Part shown: in pieces, positions 27,977-36,598 of the stretch | Layout: each line of letters begins with the position of its first letter | Position numbering within the stretch: position 1 is the stretch's first letter | Assembly (NCBI RefSeq): GCF_044797955.1 | Contig: NZ_CP085211.1 | Coordinates: 1,488,001-1,552,000, forward strand | DNA: 64,000 bases | From: Idiomarina seosinensis_A | GTDB taxonomy: Bacteria > Pseudomonadota > Gammaproteobacteria > Enterobacterales > Alteromonadaceae | Direction: 5' to 3' | Translations under genes and position numbers: made by a program | Notes under the pieces: generated by a model | Databases searched by the model: none | Seen by the model: the letters and a program-made list of their open reading frames with translations, nothing else | Told to the model about the DNA's origin: nothing

Positions 27977-28941
27977 GCGTTATCGGTTCCAAAATGAACC
28001 TCAAATTCAAGGCCCAGCATCCAGTGGCCCTGCCGCGGCTCATTGAGCTGTTCGCGGGGCCAGTGGTAACCTATCCAGGATTCGACAAAGAGCCACTCAC
28101 GCAGATAGCGCTGACGGTTGAGTAAGCGCAGACCATAATCATTGACCGGCACCTGATGGTCTGTCTGACCTTCGATCCAGGTTTCAACTGCAATTGCTTT
28201 ATGCTGGTCATACAGTTTGTACGTTCTTAAGGTACTACTCCAGCGCAGGCCTTTTGTTTCCTGAGCGATGGTACCCAGGGAGGACCAACGTAAAAGAACA
28301 AAGTCGGTCAACGAAGCCTCCAGGTCGATCCTTTGTGAGGCTCCGAAACCATCACTATCGCGCCAGAAAACCGAGCTTTGCAAGCGGGTTAAAAGCGACT
28401 GTCCTGCAGCAATATCGGTGCGGTAACGAGCCCGCACGTAGGTGTCAAAATCAAGACCTCCGCGTATCCCGAGACTGTAAGAGAACCGATGTTTTTCATT
28501 CATGTCAGGGTCGAAGCCGAGGCCGACCAGCCACTCCTCGTCAGTACCCGGTGAACGAATAATCGAAGGCTTACCAGCGGAAGCGTCATCAAGAAACTCA
28601 TCGTTATCAACCCGGCCAATAAAAGCAGAAAATTGTTCTTCAGCGTGGGGCAAATTAACCTGAGCCCGAAAACGGGATTTTAATTCAAAATTATCATAGC
28701 CGCTCCATTGCGGAGCAAATGACAGACGACCGTACGAGTGATAAGAGTTTTCCAGTCGATCTTCGGCAAAAAAGCTATCCACCCAGCGCGCCGATACCTC
28801 TACCGAGTTTTCCAGACCCAGCCGAAAGCCTTCCAGCCAGCTTGCATCAGCAGGCCTTTCAGAGTTCGCCTGTTGCTCGGCGAAAGCTGGCGTTGTATCC
28901 AGAAAAGCAAATAAAAGCAGGCCCAAAGAAAACTTTTTCAT
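27928..28941 (-). CDS. Putative outer-membrane beta-barrel protein
   Basis: 337 residues; signal peptide ends near PAFA/EQ (about 21). The rest alternates polar and hydrophobic residues with many aromatic ends (WSGYDNFELKSRFRAQV, YVRARYRT, HWMLGLEFEVHFG), typical of barrel strands. No named family was recognised. The C-terminus continues some 20 residues past the last strand, in the part overlapping the nuclease gene, so an earlier natural stop or frameshift is possible. Confidence 0.6.
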   Translation of the reverse strand: MKKFSLGLLLFAFLDTTPAFAEQQANSERPADASWLEGFRLGLENSVEVSARWVDSFFAEDRLENSYHSYGRLSFAPQWSGYDNFELKSRFRAQVNLPHAEEQFSAFIGRVDNDEFLDDASAGKPSIIRSPGTDEEWLVGLGFDPDMNEKHRFSYSLGIRGGLDFDTYVRARYRTDIAAGQSLLTRLQSSVFWRDSDGFGASQRIDLEASLTDFVLLRWSSLGTIAQETKGLRWSSTLRTYKLYDQHKAIAVETWIEGQTDHQVPVNDYGLRLLNRQRYLREWLFVESWIGYHWPREQLNEPRQGHWMLGLEFEVHFGTDNAYLPEERQSRSINKGS

Positions 28942-28986
28942 CCAATCGCCTCTATAACATAATGCTGAATAAGTTTTGGAGGTCCT

Positions 28987-30117
28987 ATGCGCGTATTACC
29001 AATGTTAAGCATTTGTCTGTTTTTAGTAAGTAACTTAAGCATGGCACAAAATCAGGCTACAGAAAAGCAACCCCGGGAAAGGGTCGCGACATTGGCAGGC
29101 GGATGTTTCTGGTGTGTAGAGGAAGCATTTGAACAGTTAAACGGTGTACGAGAAGTTGTCTCCGGCTACGCCGGTGGCGACGAGCCAAACCCCAGCTACC
29201 AGGAAGTCTCTGGCGGACAGACTGGTCATACTGAGGCTGCTCAGGTCTTTTATGACCCTGATATCATCAGCTACGCTGGCTTGCTGCAAAAGTTCTGGCG
29301 CATCATTGACCCCACAGATAACCAGGGTCAGTTTGTTGACCGCGGTCAACAGTATCGGCCAGAAATCTTTGTGCATAACAGCCGACAACGTGAAGTAGCG
29401 GAGCAGTCCCGACAGTGGTTGCAGGAAGAGGGTCCCTTTAAAGAGCCAATCGTTGTTCCGATAACAGAGTTTACTGAGTTTTATGTCGCCGAAGACTATC
29501 ACCAGGATTATTACGACAAGAATCCTGTGCGCTACAAGCTTTATACGTACAACTCAGGCCGCTACGATTTTGTCGAGAAACACTGGGGCGATACCGATGA
29601 TATCGACTACCAGCAGTTTACCAATAGTAATCCAGGCGGCGTTGCGCAGACCGATAGTAAAGACCCGTGGGCCGACTTTAACAAACCTTCTGAAGAGCAG
29701 TTAAAAGAACAGCTAACATCACTTCAGTACTCAGTAACTCAGGAAGATGAAACCGAAGAAGCCTTTAATAATCGCTACTGGGACAATCAGCGGGCCGGTA
29801 TCTACGTAGACATCGTCAGCGGCGAGCCTCTGTTTTCCTCGGCCGATAAGTACAAATCCGGCAGCGGCTGGCCAAGTTTTACGCGGCCAATCAGCTCTGA
29901 TGCGGTAGTTGAGAAAGAAGATAACAGCTGGTTTTATAGCCGTACAGAAATCCGCAGCCGCCATGCCGATTCTCATTTAGGACATGTATTCAGTGACGGT
30001 CCACAGCCTACCGGCTTGCGTTATTGTATGAACTCCGCGGCGATGGAATTTATTCCCCGCGACGAAATGAAAGAGCGTGGCTACGGCGATTATATTAAAT
30101 ACGTTGAAGCTAACTAA
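28987..30117 (+). CDS. msrAB: Periplasmic methionine sulfoxide reductase MsrA-MsrB fusion
   Basis: Repairs oxidised methionine of both stereochemistries. 376 residues: signal peptide (to about 20, SMAQ), MsrA with catalytic Cys40 in GGCFWC, then MsrB from about 225 with SGSGWPSF and the active-site Cys in LRYCMNS. The CxxC zinc pairs of many MsrB proteins are absent. Export predicts a role in protecting envelope proteins, with a membrane or periplasmic reductant not seen here. GGAGG precedes the ATG. Confidence 0.93.
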   Translation: MRVLPMLSICLFLVSNLSMAQNQATEKQPRERVATLAGGCFWCVEEAFEQLNGVREVVSGYAGGDEPNPSYQEVSGGQTGHTEAAQVFYDPDIISYAGLLQKFWRIIDPTDNQGQFVDRGQQYRPEIFVHNSRQREVAEQSRQWLQEEGPFKEPIVVPITEFTEFYVAEDYHQDYYDKNPVRYKLYTYNSGRYDFVEKHWGDTDDIDYQQFTNSNPGGVAQTDSKDPWADFNKPSEEQLKEQLTSLQYSVTQEDETEEAFNNRYWDNQRAGIYVDIVSGEPLFSSADKYKSGSGWPSFTRPISSDAVVEKEDNSWFYSRTEIRSRHADSHLGHVFSDGPQPTGLRYCMNSAAMEFIPRDEMKERGYGDYIKYVEAN

Positions 30118-30146
30118 CGACCGGTTTGGGTAACCGGTCGTTAGTT
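30112..30146. terminator. Hairpin between msrAB and asnB
   Basis: A perfect 15-bp inverted repeat, AACTAACGACCGGTT / AACCGGTCGTTAGTT with a 5-nt loop, contains the msrAB stop codon and lies between convergent genes. No good T-run follows on either strand, so it may act as a transcript-end stabiliser or a factor-assisted terminator. Confidence 0.6.
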
Positions 30147-30151
30147 GCTGG

Positions 30152-32167
30152 TTAAGCTTGCCAGTCCAGCTCTTTGGCTCTTTGTGCAGCCTGTTTCGGC
30201 ACGTCCGTGGCAATAAAGTGATGATGCAGCACCTGCACCCCGAGCATATGATTGATAACGGCGTCCAGTTGCACCTGCTCTTCACCTTTAACCTCTGGAT
30301 CCTGATGTTGTTCAAAGGTTTTAACCACCATGTCATAATCCAGTAAGCCCGCCTCTTCGACCGCTTTTTTGTTCAAAAATTGCTCAGCTAACTGTTCAAC
30401 GGCTTTCCATTTTTCTGGATCGGTATGTGCCGGAGGTGCCATAAACGCAAACTTCTCTCGTTTGTACAGGGTTTCCGGCAACAAGCCCTTCATTGCTTCC
30501 CGCAATACGTACTTTTCTTTATTACCTTTGATCCGCAAATGCGGAGGTACCGAAAACGCATATTCAGCCAGATGATGATCTAAAAATGCCGGGCGAGCTT
30601 CCATCGAATTGGCCATATCAACCCGATCACCGCCCCAGGTCAGTATCTGCCCTTCCAACATGGTTTTTATCCAGACATACTGAGCCCTGTCTAACGGATG
30701 GCGTCCTTTCAGCATGCTTTCATCCAGGGTTGCCGCTATCGCATTACTGGGATCGTACTGCTCGACCTGCTTGCGCATGTCTGCCGCCATTAACGGCAAC
30801 GCAACCGAGCTGCATGACAACCAGGGTTGTACACAACTAGGAGTAAAGCCGACCTTCTTATTAAAGGCATCACTGACAAATTCTTCACGCGCCAGCATTG
30901 CCCCCTTAAACAACTTATTATTTTCTTCTAGTAAACGTTGCCATTCAAGCCGCTCAATTTCTGGCAAATGATCCAGACCGTGAAAAAACATATCCTTACG
31001 AAATGCGGGATAACCGGCGAACAGCTCATCCGAACCTTCACCAGTCATAACCACTTTATAGCCGGCTTCATGCACTTCTTTGCTCATCAGGTACTTAGCA
31101 ACGCCTAACGTATTATAGATAGTGCGCTCGGTGTGCCATAGGGTCTTTACGAAATGGTCATACAGATCATTCGCCTTTAACGCCATGATGTGATGGTCGG
31201 CCTGAGTCGCTTCGGCCATTTCTTTGGCTATCGGGGTTTCATCGTAATCAGCCGAATCAAAACCGATAGTAAAGGCTTTGACAGAGGTTTGAGTAGACGC
31301 TGAGGCAAGCCCAAGAATCGAGCAGGAATCGATGCCGCCTGATAAATAACAACCAACCGGTACATCGGCTGTCATACGGTGTTGTACCGCCTCTAACAGC
31401 TTTTCCCTTACTCCTTCGACATAGTGTTCTTCGTCAACATCATCGCCCGGGTAATCGTGTTCATCGGGAAAGTTAACATCCCAGTATTTTTGCTCACTGA
31501 CCGACAGTTTTCCGTCGCGACGGGTAACTTTAACTACATGGCCCGGCTGTACCTGATGGATACCGGAAAACGCTGTCGAGCCGGGTACCATTACCTGAAT
31601 GAGCTGGTGATAAAGCCCTTCTGCCGAAAATTCTCGCTTAACATCGGGGTGGGCAAACAAAACCTTAAGCTCCGAGCCAAATACCACTCCGTGTTCGGTT
31701 TCAGTCCAGTACAGAGGTTTTATTCCAAATCGGTCACGGACCAAATATAAACTATCTTCAGCGGCATCGAACAGACCGAAAGCAAATTCACCACGCAGTT
31801 CCTGCAGGGTACTTTCCAGGCCATACCGATCAAATAAATGCAGCACAATTTCCGAGTCACTCTTGCTGCGGAAACGCGCCCCGCGGGCCGTTAAGTCAGC
31901 GCGAATACGCTTAAAATCATAAAACTCACCATTATGAGTCAGCATTAAGCGTTGATCATCAGACAAAAAAGGCTGTTTACCCCGAAATTCATTCAAATCG
32001 ATAATCGATAACCGTGCATGACTAAAACCAATTCCCTGCTCGGGCTTAATATGATAACCAAAACCATCAGGCCCGCGGTGATGCATTATCGCCGCCATAT
32101 TAACCAAGGTTTGAGCGTCGATTGAGCGCTCAGCCTGATGATGAAAAACTCCAGCAATTCCGCACAT
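30152..32167 (-). CDS. asnB: Glutamine-dependent asparagine synthetase family protein
   Basis: 671 residues, over 100 longer than E. coli AsnB (554). Cys2 of MCGIAGVF is the glutaminase nucleophile; SGGIDS at 276-281 is the pyrophosphate loop of the synthetase domain. It may make asparagine from aspartate or amidate another acid. It is the last gene of a coupled operon, 17 nt after a carbamoyltransferase homologue and downstream of a symporter, which hints at a specialised role. AAGGAAAG precedes the ATG. Confidence 0.88.
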   Translation of the reverse strand: MCGIAGVFHHQAERSIDAQTLVNMAAIMHHRGPDGFGYHIKPEQGIGFSHARLSIIDLNEFRGKQPFLSDDQRLMLTHNGEFYDFKRIRADLTARGARFRSKSDSEIVLHLFDRYGLESTLQELRGEFAFGLFDAAEDSLYLVRDRFGIKPLYWTETEHGVVFGSELKVLFAHPDVKREFSAEGLYHQLIQVMVPGSTAFSGIHQVQPGHVVKVTRRDGKLSVSEQKYWDVNFPDEHDYPGDDVDEEHYVEGVREKLLEAVQHRMTADVPVGCYLSGGIDSCSILGLASASTQTSVKAFTIGFDSADYDETPIAKEMAEATQADHHIMALKANDLYDHFVKTLWHTERTIYNTLGVAKYLMSKEVHEAGYKVVMTGEGSDELFAGYPAFRKDMFFHGLDHLPEIERLEWQRLLEENNKLFKGAMLAREEFVSDAFNKKVGFTPSCVQPWLSCSSVALPLMAADMRKQVEQYDPSNAIAATLDESMLKGRHPLDRAQYVWIKTMLEGQILTWGGDRVDMANSMEARPAFLDHHLAEYAFSVPPHLRIKGNKEKYVLREAMKGLLPETLYKREKFAFMAPPAHTDPEKWKAVEQLAEQFLNKKAVEEAGLLDYDMVVKTFEQHQDPEVKGEEQVQLDAVINHMLGVQVLHHHFIATDVPKQAAQRAKELDWQA

Positions 32168-32184
32168 TAATGACTTTCCTTATA

Positions 32185-33252
32185 TTAAACAACGTCGATA
32201 ACGCGCTCAGCGCGCTGTACCATGCAAGTCAGTAAGGCCATTCGTAAGAATACCGCTCCCCGGGCCTGGCTAAAGTACCAATTATGAGGGGTGTGATCTA
32301 AATCAGTATCCAGCTCTGCCCCACGGGCAAGAGGGTGCAAAACAATCGCGTCCGGCTTTAACGGCGAAGCCGCTGACAAACTAAAAGATTTTCCATAGGT
32401 ATTAAAGGTTTCGCCTTCCCAGGAAATCGCATTAATATAAACAACATCAAGCTCCGGCAGCACCGAATCTAAATCTTCCGCGGTGCGAATGCGAATACCC
32501 GCCTGCTCAATCTGCTCCCGCTGCTCGCGGCCAAATAACTGCTCAGCAACAGATTCATCATGAATAATCACCAGCTCTTTAACCGCGTCCGGGAACTTGC
32601 ATAATGATTTAATAAAGCTACGGACGGTGCGCATTTTATCGGGAATGCCGATAATACCGATACTTACCGCCGAGTCTTGTGCCTCGGTGGTAGTCAGTTC
32701 CGGCCGCCACTTAAATAAGGCGTATAAATCAGCCAGAGCCTGGGTCGGATGTTCATCACTGCCGTTACCTGCATTAATAATGGGTATTCTCAATGAGTCA
32801 ATCATCTCCTCCAGAGACGTTTCATTATTATCGCGCAACACCACGCAATCGCCATAATTGTTAAACATCTCGGCGACATCGGCTAAGCATTCTCCTTTTG
32901 CGATGCCGGTGGTCGAGCGATCAGTTATCGACATAATATCGCCTCCTAACCGATGCCAGGCGCTTTCAAAAGAAAGGCGCGTGCGGGTACTGGGCTCGTA
33001 AAATGCCGAAATTAATATTTTGCCCTGTAAAGAAGTACTAAAGCGGCTGGGATTGGCTTCGTATTTTGCCGCCAGACGAAATAATTGCAGCATGGTATTG
33101 GCGCTGAACTGGTCAGACGAAACCACGTGTTGACTGGCTAACTTAAGAAGATAGTCGCCATCTTCCTGAATTGCCCGCAGCAATGCTTTTGGGTGTGCGT
33201 CACCACACACATCGGGCCGTTCCCTTTTAAACGACACATCTTTTATGTTCAT
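32185..33252 (-). CDS. Aspartate/ornithine carbamoyltransferase-family protein, atypical
   Basis: 355 residues. Carbamoyl-phosphate contacts are intact: EPSTRTR (86-92), Lys119 in the 80s-type loop, HPTQ (168-171), Arg208 and HPLAR (306-310). Where E. coli aspartate carbamoyltransferase has Arg229-x-Gln231 (TRVQ) to hold aspartate, this protein reads Ala275-x-Ser277 (NAIS), and HPLPR is HPLAR. An N-terminal extension of about 45 residues is present. It may therefore use a substrate other than aspartate; annotation as pyrB would be unsafe. No pyrI follows. Its ATG lies 4 nt after the stop of a 40-residue membrane protein. Confidence 0.8.
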   Translation of the reverse strand: MNIKDVSFKRERPDVCGDAHPKALLRAIQEDGDYLLKLASQHVVSSDQFSANTMLQLFRLAAKYEANPSRFSTSLQGKILISAFYEPSTRTRLSFESAWHRLGGDIMSITDRSTTGIAKGECLADVAEMFNNYGDCVVLRDNNETSLEEMIDSLRIPIINAGNGSDEHPTQALADLYALFKWRPELTTTEAQDSAVSIGIIGIPDKMRTVRSFIKSLCKFPDAVKELVIIHDESVAEQLFGREQREQIEQAGIRIRTAEDLDSVLPELDVVYINAISWEGETFNTYGKSFSLSAASPLKPDAIVLHPLARGAELDTDLDHTPHNWYFSQARGAVFLRMALLTCMVQRAERVIDVV

Positions 33253-33256
33253 AGAA

Positions 33257-33379
33257 TTACCATATCGTCTTAGAAAAATAATCTTTTACAAATAGCACTA
33301 CTAACAAAACCGGTGTTATTACCGTTGCTATTAGTGCTGTCATTATCAATAGTGAAAATATTAGCTCGGGTATTTGCAT
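33257..33379 (-). CDS. 40-residue single-helix membrane protein, possible symporter accessory subunit
   Basis: A small gene between the symporter and the carbamoyltransferase homologue. It starts MQIPELIFSLLIMTALIATV, continues with a hydrophobic helix and ends with a charged tail (KDYFSKTIW). GAGG lies 9 nt upstream of the ATG, which is 1 nt after the symporter stop; its own stop is 4 nt before the next start. Such tight coupling supports translation. Small one-helix subunits accompany some sodium symporters; this identity is inference. Confidence 0.7.
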   Translation of the reverse strand: MQIPELIFSLLIMTALIATVITPVLLVVLFVKDYFSKTIW

Positions 33380-33380
33380 C

Positions 33381-34799
33381 TTATTGATCCTCGCTTAGCT
33401 GTTGCCAATCAAATAAGTGTTGGCTTCGCACTATTCCCAACCAACAAATCAGACCCGATACAGCGCAGGCGGTTAAAGCGGCTACATAAAAGCCGATAAT
33501 AAAATAACTGGCCAGACCGGCAGCGGTACCCAGGGCCATCGCCAAAGCGGCGTATTTGCCCGTTAATTTACGCCAATACAGCCCTAACACAATAGGCCAT
33601 ATTGTGCTGGCTACAAAAGCTCCGGCAAAATTTAACAGCCCGCCCAGCGTTGCTATTCGCGGCATACACAGCAACCAGGTTGCGATGCCAAGCGCCAAAA
33701 TACAAAAACGATTAAAGCGCATCAGCGTTTTATCACTGGCGCCGGGCTTAATTTTCTTATGGAACAGATCCTGGGTCACAAGATCAGAGGTTGCAGCGAG
33801 CAACGAATCCAGGCTGGAAGCCAGTGCCGAAAAAATAACAATAAAGACAATAACCGCTCCCGCTTTACCAAGCACTGCCGCTGCCACTGTCGGCCCTATC
33901 ATGTCCGGGCTGGGCGGGAAAATACCCAATTTAGGTGCAGCCAGAGCAATAAACCCGGTAACGATAGGAATAGGCAGCCACATTAAGCCGGCGGTAATAT
34001 AAGCTTTAAAGGCAACGTTCTTTTTAAATGACAGAGCTCGCGACCACCACACATTGGAGTGAAAAATTTCTCCCAGACCAAAAAAGATATTATTGAATAA
34101 AAACATCAGCGCCGCTGGAAACAGCATATCCAGTAATTTCGGGCTATTGTCGGATAAATTTTGATGAATACTTTCTAAACCAATGTTATCAATCAGCCAG
34201 TAAGCAATCACACTAACGCCCAGAATAATGATAAGAGCCTGAATAAAGTCGGTGGCAATAACGGCCCGCATACCACCAAATAAAGTGTAACCGACACAAA
34301 TCAGTAAAATGGCAGACATTCCCACGTGATAATCCAGACCGCTGAGAGATTCCAGCAAAATGCCACCGGCCATTCCCAGACTGATAAGCCAGGCAAACGC
34401 ATAAATTAAAGAAATAAATAAGAAAATCCACCAGGCAACCGGTCCGTATCGCAGCCGGATAAAGTCGCCCGAGGTGTAGCCCTGGGGTAATAATGACTTG
34501 ATTCGCTTTGCCATCGGCGCAAATAACAATAAGCCTAAAGCCGCCAGTGAGTAGCCAATCATGCCCCATAACCCGAACTGGTAGGTCAGTTGCGGCGCAA
34601 CCAGGGTAGTATTGCTGGTTACCCAGGTTGCCATCGCCGTGGCCGCAGCGAAAGCAAAGCCAACATTGCGGCCGGCCAGGGCAAAGTCCTCATGGGTTTT
34701 GTTTTTTCGTCCCAGCCAGTAACCAAATAGTACCCAGCCAACGCCAAAAACAGCGACAATGGTTAAGCCCAGCCAACGATCCAGTGCAAATTCGCTCAT
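33381..34799 (-). CDS. Sodium:solute symporter family (SSS) transporter
   Basis: 472 residues with 12-13 hydrophobic helices. The first helix region and GFAFAAATAMATWVTSNTTL, then GYTSGDFIRLRYG, are typical of the SSS/SLC5 family (PutP, PanF). Substrate unknown; neighbours suggest an amino acid, ureide or other nitrogenous acid. Its ATG overlaps the stop of the upstream gene by 4 nt. Confidence 0.88.
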   Translation of the reverse strand: MSEFALDRWLGLTIVAVFGVGWVLFGYWLGRKNKTHEDFALAGRNVGFAFAAATAMATWVTSNTTLVAPQLTYQFGLWGMIGYSLAALGLLLFAPMAKRIKSLLPQGYTSGDFIRLRYGPVAWWIFLFISLIYAFAWLISLGMAGGILLESLSGLDYHVGMSAILLICVGYTLFGGMRAVIATDFIQALIIILGVSVIAYWLIDNIGLESIHQNLSDNSPKLLDMLFPAALMFLFNNIFFGLGEIFHSNVWWSRALSFKKNVAFKAYITAGLMWLPIPIVTGFIALAAPKLGIFPPSPDMIGPTVAAAVLGKAGAVIVFIVIFSALASSLDSLLAATSDLVTQDLFHKKIKPGASDKTLMRFNRFCILALGIATWLLCMPRIATLGGLLNFAGAFVASTIWPIVLGLYWRKLTGKYAALAMALGTAAGLASYFIIGFYVAALTACAVSGLICWLGIVRSQHLFDWQQLSEDQ

Positions 34800-35305
34800 T
34801 GGTGTTCCTGTCTGCCGGCTGCCAGCCGGTACTGTTCTTGCCTATGAGCACGAATAATAATAAAAATCAGTAGGATAAAAATCAGTAACCCTGTGCTGAA
34901 CAGGCCGAGTGCTTGCCATAACGGGTAATGACTGACGGTTACCTTAATGACGTTACTCGGCTGTTCAGCCGATTTCGATATTGCTCTCAAAAAATACGTA
35001 CCGTTGCCAAAGCCGGTTAACGACAGCTGCTTAAAATCACCCAGCGCCGGAAACGTCCGGACCTGCCGGTTAAAACTGGGATCCTGCGCGGCTTCTATGA
35101 GCAAACCTTGTAAATTGCTGTTTGCAGATGCTTCTACCGTTACTGTAAAGTAACCTTCTTTTATCGTTTTCTGTGGCCCAATAAGCTGCAATTGCCGTGC
35201 GCTGGCAGGGTTCGCCAAAACCATAAAAAAACTTAAACTCAACAGGCAGGATAATAACTTAGCACCAATTAAAGCTTTTTCCATGGTTCGGGCTACTCGT
35301 GTCAT
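34796..35305 (-). CDS. Membrane-anchored periplasmic protein with Ig/Fn3-like domain
   Basis: About 169 residues, not assigned to a named family. An N-terminal signal segment (ending near ASARQ), one beta-sandwich-like domain (LQLIGPQKTIKEGYFTVTVEA ... GNGTYFLRAISK) resembling a fibronectin III fold, then one C-terminal helix (LLIFILLIFIII) and a short basic tail. ATG at 35305 or 35284 is possible; neither has a clear ribosome site. It overlaps the symporter start by 4 nt and heads the operon, so it may be an extracytoplasmic partner of the symporter. Confidence 0.6.
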   Translation of the reverse strand: MTRVARTMEKALIGAKLLSCLLSLSFFMVLANPASARQLQLIGPQKTIKEGYFTVTVEASANSNLQGLLIEAAQDPSFNRQVRTFPALGDFKQLSLTGFGNGTYFLRAISKSAEQPSNVIKVTVSHYPLWQALGLFSTGLLIFILLIFIIIRAHRQEQYRLAAGRQEHQ

Positions 35306-35453
35306 CAATCTTAAATTTCAGGCTATCAGCCCGATATAACGATTTCAACTTATTGACCCTCTGGCAAAAATTGAAAAACTTTTTTTTCTCGTATTACGTA
35401 GAGTTTAAAGATTCGAAAGTGCTTTTTTACTAACCACAGGACACCGCCCGGAT

Positions 35454-35825
35454 ATGATGTATCTTTGCAGTTTAGGCTCAAATATAGAACCGGAGCTTCA
35501 CTTCTCCAGAGCAAAACATTACTTGGCAAAGCTTTCCGATAAATTGGAATTCTCGCGCGATATTGTTACTCAACCTGTCGGTATAAAAACCAACAAACCT
35601 TTTTTAAACGCCCTTTTTACGCTGGAGACGTCCCTTTCTGAGCAACAACTTAAACAGCACTTTAACGAAATAGAGGAAACCCTGGGCCGTGATCGTTCAG
35701 ATCCTGACTGCAGCATCAAAGATCGACCGATAGATATCGATATTTTAGGTCGTGTTAGCGCAAAACCCGAGGTTCCTCATTATTTAAACGCATTAGAAAC
35801 AGAATTATTAGGTGAAAGAAGATGA
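35454..35825 (+). CDS. folK: Short HPPK (FolK)-like protein
   Basis: 123 residues against 159 in E. coli HPPK, which pyrophosphorylates 6-hydroxymethyl-dihydropterin in folate synthesis. LCSLGSNIEPELHF, QPVGIKTNKPFLNA and DRPIDIDILG are family motifs. The C-terminal portion after the Asp-rich motif is short. It overlaps the folM-like gene by 4 nt, so the two form a small pterin operon. It could be a second, shortened paralogue; the classic folK would lie with panBC elsewhere. Confidence 0.75.
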   Translation: MMYLCSLGSNIEPELHFSRAKHYLAKLSDKLEFSRDIVTQPVGIKTNKPFLNALFTLETSLSEQQLKQHFNEIEETLGRDRSDPDCSIKDRPIDIDILGRVSAKPEVPHYLNALETELLGERR

Positions 35826-36529
35826 CCAAAGTGGCTTTAATTACCGGCGCAGGCAGACGATTTGGCTATCAATTAGCCGATACACTCCTTGACCAGGGTT
35901 ATACCGTATTCGCTCACTACAATAGCTCTAAACACGGCGTTGAAAAGCTGGAGCAAAAAGGTGCTGTAGGTCTGCAGGCTGACTTTAACAATAACCAGGC
36001 AATTGATGATCTTATTTGTCAGGTTAAGGAGCAAACCCAACATTTGGATTTGTTGGTTAACAATGCGTCAGCCTTTTTTGATAACGAGGTAGTTGACGAC
36101 AGCAATGACAGCCTGAGCGCTGTCTACCAGGTTCATGCCGTTGCGCCCTATAAACTAATCCAGGGCTTACGGCAGCTGCTGGCCAGTGCTAACGACGGGT
36201 TAGTGGTCAATATCACGGATATATACACTGAACGCCCCTCTACCGACTACATCGCCTACTGTGGTGCAAAAGCCGCTTTGGCCAACATGACACTGGGCTT
36301 TGCTAAAAGTCTGGCCCCTGATATCCGTGTTAACGCTATCCAGCCGGGTCCTATCTTATTTTTGCCAGAACACGATGATGAACACCGGCGTCAAGTGTTA
36401 GCTGAGACACCACTGAATATAGAAGGCGGACTGCAACCGATGATCGAGACGGTTAAGTTTCTGCGGGACAATCCATTTTTGACCGGCGAGTCGATCAAGG
36501 TGGACGGCGGTCGCGCCCTGAAAATTTAA
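35822..36529 (+). CDS. folM: Dihydromonapterin/dihydrofolate reductase-like SDR
   Basis: 235-residue short-chain dehydrogenase. The NADP site starts ALITGAGRRFGYQLA; LLVNNASAF and the catalytic Tyr-x3-Lys as YCGAK are present. Basic residues in the nucleotide loop (GRR) and the ending GESIKVDGGRALKI fit pteridine reductases. Pairing with a HPPK-like gene supports a pterin role. Confidence 0.8.
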   Translation: MTKVALITGAGRRFGYQLADTLLDQGYTVFAHYNSSKHGVEKLEQKGAVGLQADFNNNQAIDDLICQVKEQTQHLDLLVNNASAFFDNEVVDDSNDSLSAVYQVHAVAPYKLIQGLRQLLASANDGLVVNITDIYTERPSTDYIAYCGAKAALANMTLGFAKSLAPDIRVNAIQPGPILFLPEHDDEHRRQVLAETPLNIEGGLQPMIETVKFLRDNPFLTGESIKVDGGRALKI

Positions 36530-36542
36530 ACGTTTTGCGGTA

Positions 36543-36576
36543 ATAAAAAAGGCCTTCAAATGAAGGCCTTTTTTAT
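36543..36576. terminator. Bidirectional intrinsic terminator between folM and acnA
   Basis: ATAAAAAAGGCCTTC / GAAGGCCTTTTTTAT forms a long perfect stem with a 4-nt loop and T-runs on both strands, between two convergent genes. Confidence 0.92.
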
Positions 36577-36598
36577 GAGTTTAAGTAACAAAATCAGA

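Noticed and set aside
32185..33252. Plain pyrB annotation
   Set aside because: Two aspartate-binding residues are replaced and no pyrI follows; kept as family-level call only.
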